Below are positions 27,963 through 36,742 of a stretch of DNA of 64,000 bases, piece by piece. Position numbers and translations under genes: made by a program. The notes under the pieces were generated by a model. That model was not told where the DNA came from. It searched no databases and worked only from the letters and a program-made list of their open reading frames with translations. How positions within the stretch are numbered: the first letter of the stretch is position 1; every line of letters begins with the position of its first letter. Location of the stretch: the NCBI RefSeq assembly GCF_022811705.1, contig NZ_CP094528.1:2294001-2358000 (forward strand), read 5' to 3'. Source of the stretch: Agromyces larvae. Lineage in GTDB: Bacteria > Actinomycetota > Actinomycetes > Actinomycetales > Microbacteriaceae.

Positions 27963-30218
27963 CTACCTCAGCACGACCACCGGCACGGTGAACGATGTGT
28001 CGTCGCCGTAGCCCGGCCCGCCGTCGAAGACCGCCTTCAGCAGGTGGACTCCGCGGCTCAGCTTGCCGACCGGCACGGTGAACGCACCTCGCGAGGCGGC
28101 CGTGACCTGCACCGAGCCGACCGCCTTCGAGCCCTCGTACACGGTGACCGTGCCGACCGGGCGGCTGAGGTCATGGGCGATGACCACGCCGACGTACGAG
28201 ACCGCCTTCGACGAGGTCGTGATGATCGGGTTGGGCAGACCCACCACCGTGACGGCGACGGGCTTCGGGTTGACCGTGATCGGCAGCGTCGCGGTCGTTC
28301 CGGTGCCGGGCACCCTCACGGTGAGCTGCTGCGCGCCGTACACGCCCGCCGGGATCGGCGCCGTGATCGACGCCCGCCCGAACTCGTCGTTCAACCGGAC
28401 CAGCGACGTGTCGATCGCGCTGCGGCCGAACTCCTTGCCGCCGATCGAGACGACCACCTCGCCCCCGGCCGGGTCGGCCGAGAAGTCGAGCGACGACAGA
28501 TCGACGGTGAGCGAGTCGCCCGGGTCGTACCCGTCGGCGTCGGCCGCCGACAGGTGGATGCCCACCGAGCGCTGCACCGGGTCGGGGCTGCCGGTCTGGA
28601 ACTCGGTGAACCAGTCCACCATCGACTGCAGGTCGATCTTGCCGCTGTCGCGCCGGTCGGTGCCCTGCCCGAGGGTGAAGAAGTTGTCACCGCCCGCGGC
28701 GAGGAACGAGTTCGCCACCACCCGGTAGGTCGCCGCCGGGTCGATCGGCACCCCGTGGAGCGTGATGCCCGTGATGCGCTGGCCCGGCGGCAGCGTGGGA
28801 TCGAAGGTGTACTCCAACCCCTGGTTCACGCCCAGCTTCAGGAACGGGCGACTCGAGCCAGCCGGCTGCCACTGCTCTTCGAGCACCTGCTTCACCTGCG
28901 CGCCCGTGAGCGTCTGGGTGAACAGGCTGTTCGCGAACGGCTGCACGTTCGCCGCCTCGCGGTAGGTGACGACGCCGTCGGGTGCGTACGCGATGTTCGT
29001 GCGCAGGCCCCCCGGGTTCATGAACGCGATGTCGACCGCGGCATCCTGGCTCGCCGACCAGTACTGCACGTCGGCGACGAAGTTGCCCAGGGTCGACTCG
29101 GCGCCGCGGTTCTCGACCGGCGGCTTCGTCGGGTCGACGTCGCCGTTCGCATCGACGTCGGGCTGCAGCCCGCGCGCCAGGTCGGCGGTGACGGAGCCCA
29201 GCGGCACCGCACCGCGGACGTCGGCCTCGGCCAGGTACGGCGCGAGCAGGTCGGTCACCGCCTGGTCCGGAACGTCGCGATACGTGAAGTTGCTCGTGCC
29301 CGGAACCGGCGTCGACGCGTCGATCAGCTCGTTGTCCATCGACACGATCGTGTCGGTGTCGGTGTCGTACACGATCGTCATGTCGCTGAACTTCTCGCCG
29401 TACTGACCGCTCGAGATCACCGGTCGACCGTCGATCACGTGGTTGTAGGCGAGATGCGTGTGACCCGACACGATCGCGTCGACGTCGTCGTCGACGCCGA
29501 GCACGACCTGCCCGAACGGCGAGTTCGGGTCGGTCGCGGACGCTTCGGCCGTGGTCGCCGCGCCCTCGTGGATGAGCAGCACCACGATGTCGGCGCCGTC
29601 GGCGGTGAGCCGGTCGGCGGCCGCGTTCACCGAGTCGACGATGTCGCGCACCTCGAGGTCGGCGATGCCCGCCGGACTCACCAGCGACGGCAGCTCCTCG
29701 GTGACGGCGCCGACGAAGCCCACCGTGACGCCGCCGACCGTCTTGGTCCACGACTCGGCGAGCGCCGTGTCATCCGTGCCCTTGTAGAACACGTTGGAGG
29801 CGATGTACTCCCAGTTCGCGCGATCCTGCACGTCGGTGCGCAGCGTCTCCCAGCCGCGGTCGAACTCGTGATTGCCCGCGGCACTGACATCGAGCCCCGC
29901 GGCGTTCAGCGCGTCGATCGTGGGCAGCTCGTCGAGGATGAACGACTCGAACGTCGATGCGCCGATGAGGTCGCCGGCCGCGGCGAAGATCGTGTTCGGG
30001 TTCTGGGCGCGGATGTCCTTGACGGCGGTCGCGAGCGCGGCCGCACCGGCCGCAGCGCCGTCGCGCTTGATGCGGCCGTGGAAGTCGTTGACGGTGACCA
30101 GGTTGATGGTCACGTCGTCTTCGGCGAAGGCGGGTGCCGGGCCGAGCAGCCCGATGGCGACGAACCCGGCGGTGGCCAGAGCCGCCGTCGAGATCCCCCG
30201 AGCGGTGCGTCGATGCAT
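27963..30218 (-). CDS. Secreted 5'-nucleotidase / metallophosphatase
   Basis: A 751-residue exported enzyme starting at the ATG at 30218, which follows GGGGAGGAGAG. The signal peptide ends in APAFAEDD. The dinuclear metallophosphatase core is clear: LVTVNDFHGR, AAAGDLIGAS, SAAGNHEFDRGW and IVSGHTHLAYNH (metal ligands Asp, His, Asn, His). The 5'-nucleotidase C-terminal domain follows (AESTLGNFVADVQYW, FMNPGGLRTN, VVANSFLAAGGDNFFTL), then Ig-like repeats toward the C-terminus (PVGTVTVYEGSKAVGSVQV). It should release phosphate and nucleosides from extracellular nucleotides. No cell-wall sorting motif is evident at the C-terminus, so free secretion is likely. Confidence 0.93.
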   Translation of the reverse strand: MHRRTARGISTAALATAGFVAIGLLGPAPAFAEDDVTINLVTVNDFHGRIKRDGAAAGAAALATAVKDIRAQNPNTIFAAAGDLIGASTFESFILDELPTIDALNAAGLDVSAAGNHEFDRGWETLRTDVQDRANWEYIASNVFYKGTDDTALAESWTKTVGGVTVGFVGAVTEELPSLVSPAGIADLEVRDIVDSVNAAADRLTADGADIVVLLIHEGAATTAEASATDPNSPFGQVVLGVDDDVDAIVSGHTHLAYNHVIDGRPVISSGQYGEKFSDMTIVYDTDTDTIVSMDNELIDASTPVPGTSNFTYRDVPDQAVTDLLAPYLAEADVRGAVPLGSVTADLARGLQPDVDANGDVDPTKPPVENRGAESTLGNFVADVQYWSASQDAAVDIAFMNPGGLRTNIAYAPDGVVTYREAANVQPFANSLFTQTLTGAQVKQVLEEQWQPAGSSRPFLKLGVNQGLEYTFDPTLPPGQRITGITLHGVPIDPAATYRVVANSFLAAGGDNFFTLGQGTDRRDSGKIDLQSMVDWFTEFQTGSPDPVQRSVGIHLSAADADGYDPGDSLTVDLSSLDFSADPAGGEVVVSIGGKEFGRSAIDTSLVRLNDEFGRASITAPIPAGVYGAQQLTVRVPGTGTTATLPITVNPKPVAVTVVGLPNPIITTSSKAVSYVGVVIAHDLSRPVGTVTVYEGSKAVGSVQVTAASRGAFTVPVGKLSRGVHLLKAVFDGGPGYGDDTSFTVPVVVLR

Positions 30219-30420
30219 GTCTCTCCTCCCCAGAGCCCCGCGGACGCGCATCGGCGGCGGGGCACCTGCACCGCATGCGGGGAACACACCGCATGCTACG
30301 GACGGCGAACCCCGCTGCGGAAGGGGGCGGATGCGCTCGTCACCTGCGCTTAAGTTGATCGACGCGAAAAATGCTCATCTGAGCAGGATCGGCCCCGATC
30401 GCGGGTTCGCGGGCGCCCTC

Positions 30421-30426
30421 TAGGCT
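30421..30426 (+). promoter_or_regulatory. -10 box of the EamA transporter gene
   Basis: TAGGCT ends 7 bp before the GTG at 30434, again matching a leaderless arrangement. Confidence 0.5.
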
Positions 30427-30433
30427 CGTCTGC

Positions 30434-31306
30434 GTGCTCACCGCCGTCCTCGCGCTCAGCGGCGCCCTCGTCTACGGTGCCGCCGACTTCTTCGGAGGTC
30501 TCGCCGCGAAGCGGATCAGCGCGGTGCTCGCCACCGCGCTCGGCGCGGCATCCGGTCTGGTCGCGATCCTGCTGGTGCTGCCGCTGCTCGGCGCGACCTG
30601 GAGCGCGACCGATCTCGCCTGGGGTGCGCTCGCCGGCGTCGCCGGCACCATCGCGATCGGACTGCTGTACGCGTGCCTCGCGGTCGGGCCGATGAGCATC
30701 CTGTCGCCGCTCACCGCCGTCGTCTCGGCGATCACCCCGATGGTGTGGGGCGTCGCGGTCGGCGGCGAGCGATTCGGTCCGCTCGGCATCTGGGCGATCG
30801 GGCTCGCGCTGGTCGCGGTGGTCCTCGTCGGCTTCGTGCCCGAGCGCGGCGCGGTGCGGCCGAGCGCGCGCGGCCTGCTCATGGCGGTCGGGGCGGGCGC
30901 GGGGATCGGAACGTACTACATCCTCATCGCGCAGACCTCGGATGCCTCGGGGCTCGCGCCGCTCGTCGCGACCCGCGGCGTCACCGCGGTGCTCGGGTTC
31001 GCGGCGGCCGGGGTGGTCGCCCTCGTCGTGCGCCGACGGGTGATCGCCGCACCGCGAGGCGGTGGGGCGCGGTCGCGCGGGCTGCGCCTCGCACTCGGGG
31101 CAGGGCTGCTGGATGCCTCCGCGAACGCGCTGCTGCTGCTCGCCCTGCGAGCCGGCGACCTGTCGGTCGCGGCGGTGCTCGGGGCGCTCTACCCCGCCGG
31201 CACGATCCTGCTCGCGGCGCTCGTGCTGAAGGAGCGCATCGCACCCGTGCAGTGGGCGGGGCTGGTGCTCGCCCTCGCCGCAGCGGCCATGCTCGCGCTC
31301 GGTTGA
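30434..31306 (+). CDS. EamA/DMT-family transporter
   Basis: A 290-residue membrane protein with ten predicted helices in two EamA repeats. The start region LALSGALVYGAADFFGGLAAKRISAVLATALG and the second repeat end GDLSVAAVLGALYPAGTILLAALVLKERIAPVQWAGLVLALAAAAML are characteristic of drug/metabolite transporters. The substrate is unknown. It uses a GTG start directly after a TAGGCT box and is convergent with the helicase gene across 33 bp. Confidence 0.88.
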   Translation: MLTAVLALSGALVYGAADFFGGLAAKRISAVLATALGAASGLVAILLVLPLLGATWSATDLAWGALAGVAGTIAIGLLYACLAVGPMSILSPLTAVVSAITPMVWGVAVGGERFGPLGIWAIGLALVAVVLVGFVPERGAVRPSARGLLMAVGAGAGIGTYYILIAQTSDASGLAPLVATRGVTAVLGFAAAGVVALVVRRRVIAAPRGGGARSRGLRLALGAGLLDASANALLLLALRAGDLSVAAVLGALYPAGTILLAALVLKERIAPVQWAGLVLALAAAAMLALG

Positions 31307-31339
31307 GCGTTCCCTCCACGACTGCCGACGCCCCGGCGG

Positions 31340-33955
31340 TTACAACCGCACCACCTCGGTGACGCGCACGACCGCGGCGCCCTGCTCGGCCGACGCGTCG
31401 AGGTCGACTTCGGCGCGGATGCGCCAGTCGTGGTCCCCCTCGGGGTCGTCGATCGTCTGCTCGACCCGCCACATGCCGCGCGAGGCATCCGTCTCGTCGA
31501 TCGCGATCATGCGCGGTGAGCGCGCCGCCGGACCCACGCCGATCGCATCGTGCTCGGCGTAGTACCGGTCGAGCGCACCCGGCCAGTCGACGTCGGGATC
31601 GAGGTCGGCGAGCTCGTCGTCGCGCTCGAGCGCCGCCAACTGCACCCGGCGGAACAGCTCGTTGCGCACCAGCACCGTGAACGCGCGCCGGTTCGTCACG
31701 ACCGAGGGCGGCGCGGGCGGCACGACGGGCGCTTCGTCCTCGGGCAGGTGGGCATTCGGGTCGATCAGCTCGGCCCACTCGTCGACCAGGCTCGAGTCGA
31801 CCTGGCGCACGAGCTCGCCGAGCCACTCGATGAGGTCGAGCAGCTCTTCGTCCTTCGCCTCATCGGGCACCGTCTGCCGGATCGCCCGGAACGCGTCGGA
31901 CAGGTATCGCAGCACCAGCCCCTCGCTGCGCTGGAGCTGGTAGAACGAGACGTATTCCCCGAACGACATGCTGCGCTCGAACAGGTCGCGCACCACCGAC
32001 TTCGGGCTGAGCTCGAAGTCGCGCACCCACGGCTGGCTCGACGCGAACGTCTCGAACGCGTGCGCGAGCAGGTCGGCGAGCGGCTTCGGGTACGTCACCT
32101 CGTCGAGCAGCGCCATCCGCTCCTCGTACTCGATGCCGTCCTGTTTCATCGCGGCGACCGCCTCGCCGCGCGCCTTGTACTCCTGCTGGCCGAGGATCTG
32201 CCGCGGGTCGTCGAGGGTCGACTCGATGATCGAGACGACGTCGAGGGCGTAGTGCCCGGTGCCCTGCTCGCTCGTGGCGGGGTCGAGCAGCTCGATCGCA
32301 GCGAGCGCGAACGGCGACAGCGGCTGGTTCAACGCGAAGTTCGGCTGCAGGTCGACGGTGAGCGCGATCTCGACCCCGAGCCCCCCGCCGGCCGCCCCAC
32401 CCGTCGAGTGGTCCCGTTCGTGCGCGGGGTTTCCACTCGAACCGAAACCGTCGGCGGATGGGGTGAGCGCAGGACGGAGGGTCACCACGCCGGCGTCGCG
32501 CAGGGTGCGCAGGATCTCGAGCGCGCGGCGGGCGAGCGCGAACTTCCTCGCGCGGGGCTCGTGGTTGTCGAAGACGAGCGACCGGATGTCTCCGACGACG
32601 TCGCCACCCCGGCCGACGACGTTGATGAGCATCGCGGCGGTGAGCTTCAGCTGCGGCACGAGCGGCTCGGGCGGCGCGGCGACGAGCCGCTCGAACGAGC
32701 CCTCACCCCACGACACGAACCCCGCCGGCGCCTTCTTGCGCACGACCTTCTTCGCCTTGCCCGGTCCCTGAGCCTGGCGAAGGGCGGCCTTGCGCAGCGC
32801 CTGCTCGTTCTCGATCTCGTGATCTGGTGCGAGCACCACGACGTTGCCGGCGGTGTCGTAGCCGGCGCGCCCGGCCCGCCCGGCGATCTGGTGGAACTCG
32901 CGGGCGCTGAGCTGGCGCATCCGCTGCCCGTCGTACTTCGACAGCGCGGTGACGAGCACCGTGCGGATCGGCACGTTGATGCCGACGCCGAGCGTGTCGG
33001 TGCCGCAGATCACCCGCAGCAGCCCGCGCTGCGCGAGCGTCTCGACGAGTCGGCGGTAGCGCGGAAGCATCCCGGCGTGGTGCACGCCGATGCCCGCGCG
33101 CACGAGCCGCGACAGGGTCTGGCCGAACCCGGTGGTGAACCGGAACCCGCCGATCGCGTCCGCGATCTCATCGCGCTGCTCGCGCGTGGCGACCCGGATC
33201 GACGCGAGCGCCTGCGCCCGCTCCATCGCCGCGGCCTGCGAGAAGTGCACGATGTAGATCGGCGCCTCGCGGGTCTCGAGCAGTTCTTCCACCGTCTCCT
33301 GCACGGGCGTCTTCGCATAGGAGAAGTGCAGCGGCACGGGCCGATCGACCCCCGTGACCTGCGCGGTGGGCCGACCGGTGCGACGGGTCAGGTCGTCGGC
33401 GATCGCGGTGACGTCGCCGAGCGTGGCGGACATGAGCACGAACTGCGCGTGCGGCAGCGTGATGAGCGGCACCTGCCACGCCCAGCCGCGCTCGGGATCG
33501 CCGTAGTAGTGGAACTCGTCCATCACGACCTGGTCGACCGGCGCATCCGCCCCCTGCCGCAGCGCGAGGTTCGCGAGGATCTCGGCCGTGCAGCAGATGA
33601 TCGGGGCATCCGCGTTCACCGACGTGTCGCCCGTGACCATACCGACCCGCTGCGCGCCGAAGATCTCGACGAGCTGGAAGAACTTCTCGCTGACCAGCGC
33701 CTTGATCGGGGCGGTGTAGTAGGTGCGCCCGCCGGCGGCGACCGCGGCCGCGTGCGCGGCGACCGCGACGAGCGACTTGCCCGTGCCGGTCGGCGTCGAG
33801 AGGATCACGTTCGAACCCGACACGATCTCGATGACCGCCTCGTCCTGCGCGGGGTACAGCGCGAAGCCGCGGCGCTCGGCCCACTCGACGAACGCGTCGT
33901 ACATCGCGTCGGCGTCGTACGGGTTCGGCGCGAGGTCGAGCAGCTGCGGGGCCAT
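31340..33955 (-). CDS. Ski2-like DEAD/DEAH-box RNA helicase with DUF3516-type C-terminus
   Basis: An 871-residue superfamily 2 helicase, start ATG at 33955 (an in-frame earlier Met at 33976 lies in the repeat flank). Motifs: ILSTPTGTGKSLVAVAAHAAA (I), CTAEILAN (Ib), VVMDEFHYYGDPERGWAW (II, DEFH), LMSATLGD (III), GVHHAGMLPRYRRLVETLAQRGLL, ICGTDTLGVGINVPIRTV (V) and QIAGRAGRAGYDTAGNVV (VI). The long C-terminal part matches the DUF3516 region typical of actinobacterial members. It probably acts in RNA turnover. An RQAQGPGKAKK segment near residue 400 is encoded by a REP-like palindrome (32766-32784), an in-frame insertion. Confidence 0.9.
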   Translation of the reverse strand: MAPQLLDLAPNPYDADAMYDAFVEWAERRGFALYPAQDEAVIEIVSGSNVILSTPTGTGKSLVAVAAHAAAVAAGGRTYYTAPIKALVSEKFFQLVEIFGAQRVGMVTGDTSVNADAPIICCTAEILANLALRQGADAPVDQVVMDEFHYYGDPERGWAWQVPLITLPHAQFVLMSATLGDVTAIADDLTRRTGRPTAQVTGVDRPVPLHFSYAKTPVQETVEELLETREAPIYIVHFSQAAAMERAQALASIRVATREQRDEIADAIGGFRFTTGFGQTLSRLVRAGIGVHHAGMLPRYRRLVETLAQRGLLRVICGTDTLGVGINVPIRTVLVTALSKYDGQRMRQLSAREFHQIAGRAGRAGYDTAGNVVVLAPDHEIENEQALRKAALRQAQGPGKAKKVVRKKAPAGFVSWGEGSFERLVAAPPEPLVPQLKLTAAMLINVVGRGGDVVGDIRSLVFDNHEPRARKFALARRALEILRTLRDAGVVTLRPALTPSADGFGSSGNPAHERDHSTGGAAGGGLGVEIALTVDLQPNFALNQPLSPFALAAIELLDPATSEQGTGHYALDVVSIIESTLDDPRQILGQQEYKARGEAVAAMKQDGIEYEERMALLDEVTYPKPLADLLAHAFETFASSQPWVRDFELSPKSVVRDLFERSMSFGEYVSFYQLQRSEGLVLRYLSDAFRAIRQTVPDEAKDEELLDLIEWLGELVRQVDSSLVDEWAELIDPNAHLPEDEAPVVPPAPPSVVTNRRAFTVLVRNELFRRVQLAALERDDELADLDPDVDWPGALDRYYAEHDAIGVGPAARSPRMIAIDETDASRGMWRVEQTIDDPEGDHDWRIRAEVDLDASAEQGAAVVRVTEVVRL
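32766..32784. repeat. REP-like palindromic repeat inside the helicase gene
   Basis: CCCTGAGCCTGGCGAAGGG matches the form of the repeat CCCTGAGCTTGTCGAAGGG found twice in the metH fragment (63361-63528). Here it encodes ...RQAQG..., read in frame. Confidence 0.6.
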
Positions 33956-33966
33956 CGGGTCAGTCT

Positions 33967-34055
33967 GCCGCATCACGAGGGTCGGGCCGCATCACGAGGG
34001 TCGGGCCGCATCACGAGGGTCGGGCCGCATCACGAGGGTCGGGCCGCATCACGAG
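33967..34055. repeat. 19-bp tandem repeat upstream of the helicase gene
   Basis: Four perfect copies of GCCGCATCACGAGGGTCGG plus a fifth partial copy lie between the helicase start and the stop of the tetR gene. They sit where the helicase promoter or 5' leader should be, so copy number could affect its expression. Confidence 0.9.
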
Positions 34056-34069
34056 CCGGCCCACCGCGG

Positions 34070-34708
34070 TCAGTCGGATGCATCGCCGGCGGCCGCTCGA
34101 TCGATCGCCGCCTGCGCGAGCGCGGCGACCGCGTCGACGATGATCGCGCGGCGTTCGGCCAGGCGACGATCGTGCCCGCCGGCCGCCGTCTCGCCGCCCG
34201 TCATCTGACGGTCGAGCTGCGCGAGCACCGGGAACGCGTTCACGAGCGTCACGATCGTCAACAGCAACTCGCCGGTCGCACGTCGGCCGACGCCGGGCAG
34301 CATGCGCTGCAGCGTGTCGAGCTTCTGATCGTGGGAGGCGACGCGGTCGGGGGGCAGCTCGATGTCACCGAGTTCGAGGCCCTCCCAGAAGATGAGCCGC
34401 GGGATCGTGGTGTCGGCGAGGTGGTGGTCGAACAGCCGGCCGACGTAGTCGGCGACCGCGGCGGCACCCACGGCGTCGCCCTCGGCGGACACCATGGGCA
34501 CGGTGTCGATGAGGTTCACGAGCCGGGTGCCCAGCACCGTCTCGAACAGCGACTCCTTGTTGCCGAAGTACTGGTAGATGCGCTCTTTGTTGACGCCGGC
34601 CGCGGCGGCGATGCGATCGACCCGGGCGCCCGCGAGGCCGTGCTCGCTGAATTCGGCGGTCGCCGCGTCGAGCAGCAGACGCTTGGTGCGCTCGGTGTCC
34701 CAGGCCAT
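34070..34708 (-). CDS. TetR-family transcriptional regulator
   Basis: A 212-residue TetR-type repressor from the ATG at 34708. The DNA-binding helix-turn-helix is clear (RLLLDAATAEFSEHGLAGARVDRIAAAAGVNKERIYQYFGNKESLFETVL, residues about 9-58). The C-terminal ligand domain is of unknown specificity. A TACGAT box 6 bp upstream suggests a leaderless transcript. Three copies of CAACCA..C.GTTG occupy the divergent intergenic region (34729-34798), so it likely represses itself and the small membrane-protein gene at 34820. Confidence 0.92.
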   Translation of the reverse strand: MAWDTERTKRLLLDAATAEFSEHGLAGARVDRIAAAAGVNKERIYQYFGNKESLFETVLGTRLVNLIDTVPMVSAEGDAVGAAAVADYVGRLFDHHLADTTIPRLIFWEGLELGDIELPPDRVASHDQKLDTLQRMLPGVGRRATGELLLTIVTLVNAFPVLAQLDRQMTGGETAAGGHDRRLAERRAIIVDAVAALAQAAIDRAAAGDASD

Positions 34709-34728
34709 GCGTCGATCGTAGCAACTTC

Positions 34729-34742
34729 CAACCAGACGGTTG
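34729..34742. promoter_or_regulatory. TetR operator 1
   Basis: CAACCAGACGGTTG, an inverted repeat of CAACC/GGTTG, lies just upstream of the TACGAT box of the tetR gene (34715-34720), overlapping its -35 region. It shares the CAACCA..C.GTTG pattern with operators 2 and 3. Confidence 0.7.
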
Positions 34743-34770
34743 CGGAATGTCCGGACGCGTGCTTCACTTG

Positions 34771-34798
34771 CAACCATTCAGTTGCAACCAATCAGTTG
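34771..34798. promoter_or_regulatory. TetR operators 2 and 3 (adjacent)
   Basis: CAACCATTCAGTTG and CAACCAATCAGTTG lie end to end, 42 bp from operator 1 (about four helical turns) and 22 bp before the start at 34820. Two repressor dimers could bind side by side and block the rightward promoter. Confidence 0.75.
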
Positions 34799-34819
34799 GA
34801 TATCAGGAAGGGCTCGTAG

Positions 34820-35089
34820 ATGACCGAGCAGACCGCGATCGCGACCGCACCCACAACCGCCGTCCCCGCATCCCAGGCCGGCCCGCCCTCGGTGCATGTG
34901 CGGGCCATCGCGACCTGGCTCGCGATCTTCCCGATGGTCTCGATCGGCATGCTGGCCCTCGCGCCCGTCTCGGGTTCATGGCATCCGGTGCTGCGCGCAC
35001 TCGTGCTCACCGCCGTCGTCGTGCCGCTCGCGGTCTACCTCGTGGTGCCGCAGCTGCTGCGAGCGCTCGGCGCGCTGCGCCGGCGCTGA
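34820..35089 (+). CDS. Small two-helix membrane protein controlled by TetR
   Basis: An 89-residue protein preceded by a GGAAGGG ribosome-binding site. A 25-residue polar N-terminus is followed by two hydrophobic helices (AIATWLAIFPMVSIGMLALAPV and LRALVLTAVVVPLAVYLVVPQLL) and a basic end (LRRR). No family is recognised. It is divergent from the TetR gene with three shared operators, so it is probably the main target of that regulator. Confidence 0.75.
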   Translation: MTEQTAIATAPTTAVPASQAGPPSVHVRAIATWLAIFPMVSIGMLALAPVSGSWHPVLRALVLTAVVVPLAVYLVVPQLLRALGALRRR

Positions 35090-35108
35090 CCGGCTCGGCC
35101 GCGCGCGC

Positions 35109-35528
35109 TCAGTCAAGCTCGACCTGTGGGCCGATCGCCGACGACCAGCGCACCCGGCCGCGCTCGAATCGACCGATCCACTCCTCGAGTGCGGCGTCGT
35201 ATTCGAGGTCGCCGATCGGCGCGCCGAGCACGGATCGCTCGCGGCCGAGCAGGTCCCACACGTCGCGGACCATGCCGTGCAACGCCGACGCACCGTGCTC
35301 GCGGGTCCAGAAGACGAGGCCGCGCTCGTACTCGCGCAGGTAGCCGACCCCGCCGAGGCGGGCGTGCGGACCGACGGGCTCGCCGAGACCCCGATGCTGG
35401 GCGCGCTTCGCGGTGATCTCGGCCACGGCGACGACGGTGTCGGGGTCGGCGCCGAACCGCACGGCCTTCTGGAAGTCGGACCAGCTCACCGAACGGACCG
35501 GACGCGGATCGATGGTCGCAGCGGGCAT
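35109..35528 (-). CDS. LGFP-repeat-like protein
   Basis: A 139-residue protein from the ATG at 35528, which follows AGGAG. The upstream part of the frame is repeat-derived and excluded. The C-terminal part shows LGFP-type repeats: GLGEPVG...GGVGYLREYERGLVFWTREHGASALHG and VLGAPIGDLEYDAALEEWIGRFERGRVRW. LGFP repeats occur in actinobacterial cell-envelope proteins and are thought to bind the wall. There is no signal peptide here, so a cytoplasmic location is possible. Function unknown. Confidence 0.7.
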   Translation of the reverse strand: MPAATIDPRPVRSVSWSDFQKAVRFGADPDTVVAVAEITAKRAQHRGLGEPVGPHARLGGVGYLREYERGLVFWTREHGASALHGMVRDVWDLLGRERSVLGAPIGDLEYDAALEEWIGRFERGRVRWSSAIGPQVELD

Positions 35529-35933
35529 CTCGGGCTCCTGTACGGGTCGGGTGGTTCGGGTGGTTCGGGGCGAGTCGGGTGGTTCGGGTGCTTCGGGGCG
35601 AGTCGGGTGGTTCGGGTGCTTCGGGGCGGGTCGGGTGTGCTGCGACGCTACGGCAGGCCACCGACGCTCGGCATCGGTGGTATCCCTGATTCGGTCCGCG
35701 GATCCGCGGACGCAGCGGATCCGCGGACGACCGGATGCCACGGACCGGATGCCACGGCCCGGATGCCACGGCGCCCGCTGCTCCTGGCGAACCTGGAGCA
35801 GCGGGGAGCCGGCCTCCGCTCGCTCCCCCTGGATCGGGCGGGGCCGGCTCGGGATCGCGGGCCCGGGCGGTTCCCCCTGCAACCCGGCGGCCGCGATCGA
35901 GTTCAGGTTAGGCGCGGCGGGACGACCGGGGCA
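35529..35933. other. Repeat-rich gene-free region
   Basis: About 405 bp without a gene. It holds three copies of a 28-bp G-rich repeat (35547-35630), two copies of GCGGATCCGCGGAC (35698-35711, 35715-35728) and three copies of CCGGATGCCACGG with 14-bp period (35731-35771). The remainder to the DUF1353 stop shows nothing recognisable. Open frames across it are composed of repeats and were rejected. Confidence 0.75.
35547..35630. repeat. 28-bp G-rich tandem repeat, three copies
   Basis: Units of TCGGGTGGTTCGGGTGSTTCGGGGCGRG. Each contains several GGG runs on the plus strand, so the array could form G-quadruplexes. It lies just upstream of the LGFP-like gene (start 35528). Confidence 0.85.
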
Positions 35934-36683
35934 TCAGGGCTGACCCTGATCCTCCCCGGAGGCGGCCACCGTCGGCCGCACCACCCCGCCGGGGTCGCCG
36001 CCGGTGACGAGCTCGACGATGGCCTCGACCAGCCGGAAGGGCGCGAGCACGGCGAGCTGGCCGACGACCAGCGGCGCGAGCAGGCCGGTGCCGAACGCCA
36101 GCACGAGTTGCAGCGGGGCGAGCCGGCCCCAGCACACCGCGGCGACGGCCGCCGCGACGAGGAGGAGGAGCCAGGCCGGCTGCCACCATGCCAGCACCAG
36201 CCCGGTGACCACCGCGAGCGCGCCCACGATGCCCTGCACGAGGAACAGCCGCCCGAGCCATCCGTTGAACTCGCGCTCGCGGTCGGCCGACACCCAGGCC
36301 CACATCAGCCAGGCGCGCAGCAGCGGGACGCGCTGCTCGCGCAGCGCGGTACGGAACACGCGGTCGTCGCCCCGGCGCTGTGCGAGCGCCGCGCGCCGGT
36401 CGGTGCGGGCCAGCTCGGATGCCACGAGCGAACGATGATCGTGCAGCAACGCCGGCGCCGACTGGCGACCATAGCTCGCGATGAAGCTCCACAGTGCGGT
36501 CGGCACCGACGCGAGGTCGCTGCCGCGAAGACCGGATGCCCCGCCGGGGACGGTGAACCGATCGCCGGTCACCGGGTCGCGGTACGCGAACCCCTCGACG
36601 AGATCGAACCGGAACCCGTCGGCGGGGCGCTGGTCGAGTCGCAGCGCATCGAGCGGCGACCCGTCGAGTCGTTCGAACGGCAT
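35934..36683 (-). CDS. DUF1353-domain membrane protein
   Basis: A 249-residue protein from the ATG at 36683 after AGGAGG. The N-terminal 90 residues match DUF1353: GFRFDLVEGFAYRDP, FTVPGGASG, SDLASVPTALWSFIASYG and ALLHDHRSL, where the His-Asp pair is conserved. The C-terminal half has three to four hydrophobic segments (LFLVQGIVGALAVVTGLVLAWW, AWLLLLVAAAVAAVCWG, LQLVLAFGTGLLAPLVVGQLAVL). The fusion of DUF1353 to a membrane part is notable since many members are soluble phage-related proteins. Function unknown. Confidence 0.75.
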   Translation of the reverse strand: MPFERLDGSPLDALRLDQRPADGFRFDLVEGFAYRDPVTGDRFTVPGGASGLRGSDLASVPTALWSFIASYGRQSAPALLHDHRSLVASELARTDRRAALAQRRGDDRVFRTALREQRVPLLRAWLMWAWVSADREREFNGWLGRLFLVQGIVGALAVVTGLVLAWWQPAWLLLLVAAAVAAVCWGRLAPLQLVLAFGTGLLAPLVVGQLAVLAPFRLVEAIVELVTGGDPGGVVRPTVAASGEDQGQP

Positions 36684-36742
36684 GCGACCTCCTGAGACGT
36701 CATCCTGCCCGCCGCGACCGACATCCTGCGGCTCCCCCGCCG

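Noticed and set aside
35529..35882. N-terminal extension of the LGFP-like protein
   Set aside because: The extension is coded by tandem repeats, while the ATG at 35528 has a good AGGAG ribosome-binding site.
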